From Paraburkholderia fungorum (GTDB lineage Bacteria > Pseudomonadota > Gammaproteobacteria > Burkholderiales > Burkholderiaceae), in NCBI RefSeq assembly GCF_902833645.1, contig NZ_CADFGE010000016.1, forward strand, positions 62,001 through 126,000: a DNA stretch of 64,000 nucleotides. The letters run 5' to 3'. The first letter of the stretch is position 1. Every line of letters starts with the position of its first letter. The position numbers and the translations under genes are program-made. The notes beneath the pieces are model-generated. The model ran no database searches. It was not told the DNA's origin and worked only from the letters and a program-made list of their open reading frames with translations. Shown here in pieces: positions 60,942-64,000 of the stretch.

Positions 60942-61745
60942 CTAATACCCTCCTTTAACACCCGCAACCACCCCAGCGGTATTCTTATACAAGGCGGCCA
61001 GATCAGCCGCCGCCCGACTTAACAAACCCGTATCCGTCCCCACCGCAACAAAACTCGCGCCCGCCGCGAGATACTCACCGGCAATCCCAGCATCAGGCGC
61101 CAGCACCCCCGCCGCCTTGCCTGCATCCCGAACCTTCCCGATACCGCTGCAAATCGCCTCGCGCACGCGTGCATCCCCTGGCTTACCCAGCAACCCCATC
61201 GAAGCACTCAAGTCCGCCGGACCGAAAAACACACCGTCAACACCATCCACCGCCGCAATCGCGGAAAGATTGTCCAGCCCCTGCACGGTCTCCACCTGCA
61301 CCAGCACACACAACTCATCCGCCGCGGTGTTCAGATAGTCCGGGATCCGGTTCCACCGCGAGGCCCGCGCCAACGCACTCCCCACGCCACGGATACCCTG
61401 TGGCGGATAGCGCGTCGCCGCAACAGCATCCGCGGCTTGCTCAGCCGTATCGATCATCGGCAGCAACAACGTCTGCGCGCCAATATCGAGCAACTGCTTG
61501 ATCAACGCACTATCGCTTCGCACCGGCCGCACCACCGGATGCGATGCGTAAGCGGCTACCGCCTGCAATTGCGCCAGCGTGCTGCGGACGTCGTTCGGGG
61601 CGTGCTCGTTGTCGATCAACAACCAGTCGAAACCGGCAGTGGCCAGCAACTCGGTCACGTACGCGTCGGCCAGGGCCGCCCATAAACCGAATTGCGGCTT
61701 GCCCTCGGCCAACGCGCGCTTGAATGTGTTTTGCGGTAGAGACAT
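60942..61745 (-). CDS. hpaI: 4-hydroxy-2-oxoheptanedioate aldolase
   Basis: 267 residues, class II pyruvate-dependent aldolase that splits 4-hydroxy-2-oxoheptane-1,7-dioate to pyruvate and succinic semialdehyde, the last step of the meta pathway. Catalytic His in DNEHAPND (about 45), Arg in VVRPVRSD (about 70), metal-binding Glu in QVETVQGLDN (about 150) and Asp in FGPADLSASMG (about 175). ATG 61745 gives the usual start; a GTG directly after the hpaH stop is possible. Last gene of the hpa operon here. Confidence 0.94.
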   Translation of the reverse strand: MSLPQNTFKRALAEGKPQFGLWAALADAYVTELLATAGFDWLLIDNEHAPNDVRSTLAQLQAVAAYASHPVVRPVRSDSALIKQLLDIGAQTLLLPMIDTAEQAADAVAATRYPPQGIRGVGSALARASRWNRIPDYLNTAADELCVLVQVETVQGLDNLSAIAAVDGVDGVFFGPADLSASMGLLGKPGDARVREAICSGIGKVRDAGKAAGVLAPDAGIAGEYLAAGASFVAVGTDTGLLSRAAADLAALYKNTAGVVAGVKGGY

Positions 61746-61754
61746 GTCGCCCAC

Positions 61755-62558
61755 TCAAATGAAATTCAAACCGATACCACCCAGCGGACCATAGTCGACA
61801 TGGAACGTGTCGCCCGCTCGCGCGGGGATCGGGCTCGTGAACGAGCCGCTCAGAATCACGTCGTTCGCATTCAGCACTTCATCGTAAGGCGCGATCTTGT
61901 TCGCGAGCCATGCGACGCCCGTGGCAGGGTGATTCAGCACGGCCGCAGCGAGTCCGCTTTCTTCCACCGCGCCGTTCTTGTAGAGCAAGGCGCCTACCCA
62001 GCGAAGGTCGACGTCCAGCGGGCGCACCGGCCGCCCGCCCAGGACAATGCCGGCATTCGCCGCGAAATCGGAAATGGTGTCGTAGACCTTGCGCGGCGCC
62101 TTCGTCTCGCGGTCGAACTGTTCGATGCGCGCGTCGATGATTTCCACCGCGGGTGTCACGTAGGCGGTGGCGTCCAGCACGTCGAATAGCGTGACGCCTG
62201 GGCCCTTCAAGGGTTTGCTCAGCACGAAGGCCAGTTCGACTTCCACGCGCGGGGAAATGAAGCGGTCGGCGCGGATGTCCTGGCCGGCTTCAATGAACAT
62301 GCTGTCGAGCAGCGGCGCGTAATCGGGTTCGTCGATCTGTGACGAACGCTGCATCGCGCGTGAGGTCAGGCCGATCTTGCGGCCCTTGATCACGTGCCCC
62401 GCAGCGAGTTTGAGTTTCACCCATTCGCGTTGAATCGCATAACCGTCCTGGACGGTCATCTCGGGATACTGGGCGGAGAAGTGACGCAGTTGGGTGCGGG
62501 TCTTCTCGGCGTTGTCGAGTTGCAATGCAAGCTCGCGGATAGTCTGTTCGTCTAGCAT
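61755..62558 (-). CDS. hpaH: 2-oxo-hept-4-ene-1,7-dioate hydratase
   Basis: 267 residues, FAH-like/MhpD-type hydratase. Hydrates the ring-fission product derivative before aldolase cleavage. Signatures: GRKIGLTS, PRVEVELAFVLSKPLKG with the metal-binding Glu pair, AVEIIDARIEQFDRE and FTSPIPARAGDTFHVDYGPLG near the end (in parts). It lies between hpaF and hpaI, with 9 bp to the hpaI start. Confidence 0.94.
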   Translation of the reverse strand: MLDEQTIRELALQLDNAEKTRTQLRHFSAQYPEMTVQDGYAIQREWVKLKLAAGHVIKGRKIGLTSRAMQRSSQIDEPDYAPLLDSMFIEAGQDIRADRFISPRVEVELAFVLSKPLKGPGVTLFDVLDATAYVTPAVEIIDARIEQFDRETKAPRKVYDTISDFAANAGIVLGGRPVRPLDVDLRWVGALLYKNGAVEESGLAAAVLNHPATGVAWLANKIAPYDEVLNANDVILSGSFTSPIPARAGDTFHVDYGPLGGIGLNFI

Positions 62559-62606
62559 GATGGATTCTCTATATGCGGCGGCCGGCCCCGGAATCAGGTC
62601 GGCGTC

Positions 62607-63014
62607 CTAGCCTTGAGCAGCCTTAAGCCGCGCGTGCAAATTGTTGTGCTTCCACGTGCCGGATTCGCTGAATTCATTGATCTCCAACGACAACGCGAGG
62701 CCGTGTTTTTCAAACTCCGTGGCGAAGTGCTGTTTGATTACCTCAAACAATGCATCGCCTGTGGCTTTCTTCGCGGCGTCCGAGCGGCCCGCGCCGATCT
62801 TCAGGTCCGCGTGCAGGAAGGCGGCGTCCGCCCGGCCGTCGGCAATGCTGTATTGCGCGCAGCGCAAAGCGCGCACGCGGATGCCGCCGAGCGGATAAAC
62901 GCGTTGTTCGTTCTCACGCTGCGCATCGAGGCATTGCGCAAGCGATCTGCAAAGCCGCCCGATGCTGTCTTCATCAGCAAGATTGGCGCTGTATTCGAGT
63001 GTCAAATGCGGCAC
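62607..63014 (-). CDS. hpaF: 5-carboxymethyl-2-hydroxymuconate delta-isomerase
   Basis: 135 residues, tautomerase superfamily. The catalytic Pro follows the initiator Met (PHLTLEYSANL). GTG start 6 bp after AAAGGAG. Other conserved blocks: RVYPLGGIRVRALRC and FLHADLKIGAGRS. Same operon as hpaD (21 bp upstream). Confidence 0.93.
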   Translation of the reverse strand: MPHLTLEYSANLADEDSIGRLCRSLAQCLDAQRENEQRVYPLGGIRVRALRCAQYSIADGRADAAFLHADLKIGAGRSDAAKKATGDALFEVIKQHFATEFEKHGLALSLEINEFSESGTWKHNNLHARLKAAQG

Positions 63015-63035
63015 GGCAAGCTCCTTTCTCGTGGC

Positions 63036-63899
63036 TTAAGCGGGCAGCGGCGTGACGGGAAAGATCGCATTGATCTGGCCCGTGCCCGAACTGCCGAAAT
63101 ACGGCGTGACGACTTCCACCTTGCCCTCGTAACGATCCCAGCCGAGTGCGCCGAGCAGCATTGCGGTGTCGTGCATGCCGCCTTCGCCCCAGCATTTTTC
63201 GTTATAGAGCGGCAGCATCTCGCAGAAGGTCTTCCAGTCGCCGGCTTCCCACAACTCGACCACCTTGCGGTCCATCTGCTCGAGAAACGGGCTCCACACC
63301 TTGTGCATGAACTGTTCGGCGGTACCGTTGTTGGCGAAGTGGTGGCTCAACGAGCCGCTTGCCAGAATCGCCACGGTGCCGTCGTAACGCTCCTCGATCG
63401 CCTTGCGCACGGCAAGACCAAAGCGCGCGCTGGTTTCGAGTTCATGCCACATGCACCAGCCGGATACCGAGACGGTCTTGAAGTGCTGGTCGCTATTCAT
63501 ATAGCGCATCGGCACCAGCGTGCCGTATTCGAGTTCGAGCGTGGTCTCGCTGTGCGCGCGGCTCTTTACGCCCATTTCATTGGCGACTTCCGCAATCAGA
63601 TTGCCGAGCCCGACATTGCCGGGATACGCGTACGGCATGTTCTTGATGAAGTGCGGCAGTTCGTTACTCGTATAGACACCCTCGAACTTCGGCGCGCAAT
63701 TGATGTGGTATTCGCTGTTCACGAGCCAATGCACGTCGAAGACGACGATCGTATCCACACCCAGTTCGCGGCAACGCCGGCCGATTTCATGATGGCCGTC
63801 GATCGCGGGCTGCCGGCAACCCTTATGAGGGCCGTCAAGTTCGGACAGATATAACGACGGGACGTGAGTGATCTTTGCTGCCAACGCGAGTTTGCCCAT
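63036..63899 (-). CDS. hpaD: 3,4-dihydroxyphenylacetate 2,3-dioxygenase
   Basis: 287 residues, class III extradiol dioxygenase opening the homoprotocatechuate ring. Iron-ligand region: THVPSLYLSEL and FDVHWLVNSEYHINC, with GHHEIGRR between; VAILASGSLSHHF supplies the conserved His pair near the middle. Length fits HpaD/HpcB. AGGAGATCGCG lies before the ATG. Follows hpaE by 61 bp. Confidence 0.94.
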   Translation of the reverse strand: MGKLALAAKITHVPSLYLSELDGPHKGCRQPAIDGHHEIGRRCRELGVDTIVVFDVHWLVNSEYHINCAPKFEGVYTSNELPHFIKNMPYAYPGNVGLGNLIAEVANEMGVKSRAHSETTLELEYGTLVPMRYMNSDQHFKTVSVSGWCMWHELETSARFGLAVRKAIEERYDGTVAILASGSLSHHFANNGTAEQFMHKVWSPFLEQMDRKVVELWEAGDWKTFCEMLPLYNEKCWGEGGMHDTAMLLGALGWDRYEGKVEVVTPYFGSSGTGQINAIFPVTPLPA

Positions 63900-63960
63900 C
63901 GCGATCTCCTGTTCAGTGTGGCGCGAGACCCGCTGGCCTCGCGCGCCATGGCGACGCGGG

Positions 63961-64000
63961 TCAGGCGCCCCAGTGCGGAATATGATGCGAGCCGAGCGAT
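63961..64000 (-). CDS. hpaE: 5-carboxymethyl-2-hydroxymuconate-semialdehyde dehydrogenase, 3' end only
   Basis: Only the last 12 codons lie in the window, reading SLGSHHIPHWGA and stop on the minus strand. This C-terminus and the position directly before hpaD in the same direction fit HpaE; the identification is by context plus a short tail. Confidence 0.65.
   Translation of the reverse strand, partial: SLGSHHIPHWGA

Noticed and set aside
60185..60958. Small proteins in repeat locus R
   Set aside because: Their sequences translate the repeat itself and match frames in locus L in both directions; no independent gene evidence.

Overview
This is a GC-rich, densely coded bacterial segment. Gene content and protein style point to a Burkholderiaceae genome, most likely Paraburkholderia or a relative: a cellulose operon with bcsD and bcsP, a homoprotocatechuate meta-cleavage cluster, many RbsABC-type sugar transporters and many two-component systems. 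The genus is inferred from recognised families, not from a database search.

Layout. (1) 0.1-8.4 kb: an RND tripartite efflux operon (permease, adaptor, outer-membrane lipoprotein) followed by an OmpR-type regulator and its histidine kinase. dinB converges on the kinase gene. (2) 9.8-24.1 kb: a catabolic locus that reads as a 2-deoxyribose or deoxynucleoside module. One ABC transporter runs leftward. Divergent to it run a long-form deoC, a two-domain aldehyde dehydrogenase of the ALDH16 type, a ribokinase-family kinase and a second ABC transporter in the order permease, binding protein, ATPase, permease. A regulator closely resembling E. coli DeoR closes the locus. Sequences close to the E. 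coli DeoR operator lie in the divergent promoter region and in front of deoR itself. (3) 24.3-42.1 kb: a cytochrome b561 gene and two yceI-like genes, an ArsB/SLC13-type transporter, small secreted proteins, an EF-hand-like protein beside an OmpR/EnvZ-type pair, a GntR-TauE-DUF1634 operon with a perfect 22-bp palindrome at its start, a low-GC stretch with a beta-propeller lipoprotein, a hybrid sensor kinase with DUF72, and DUF2252. (4) 42.2-60.9 kb: the operon bcsD-bcsP-bcsQ-bcsA-bcsB-bcsZ-bcsC (leftward), then a GGDEF gene and a GGDEF-EAL gene (rightward). This block is bracketed by two ~0.6-kb repeat loci that are reverse complements of each other in their outer parts. (5) 60.9-64.0 kb: hpaI, hpaH, hpaF, hpaD and the 3' end of hpaE (leftward).

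How the genes fit together. In the deo module, the transporters would import the substrate, the kinase would make deoxyribose-5-phosphate, DeoC would split it into glyceraldehyde-3-phosphate and acetaldehyde, and the ALDH would oxidise the acetaldehyde, with DeoR responding to the phosphorylated sugar. In the cellulose block, BcsA keeps its catalytic motifs and a PilZ c-di-GMP site, and the two neighbouring c-di-GMP enzymes could feed it directly. I found no tRNA, rRNA, CRISPR array, transposase or phage gene.
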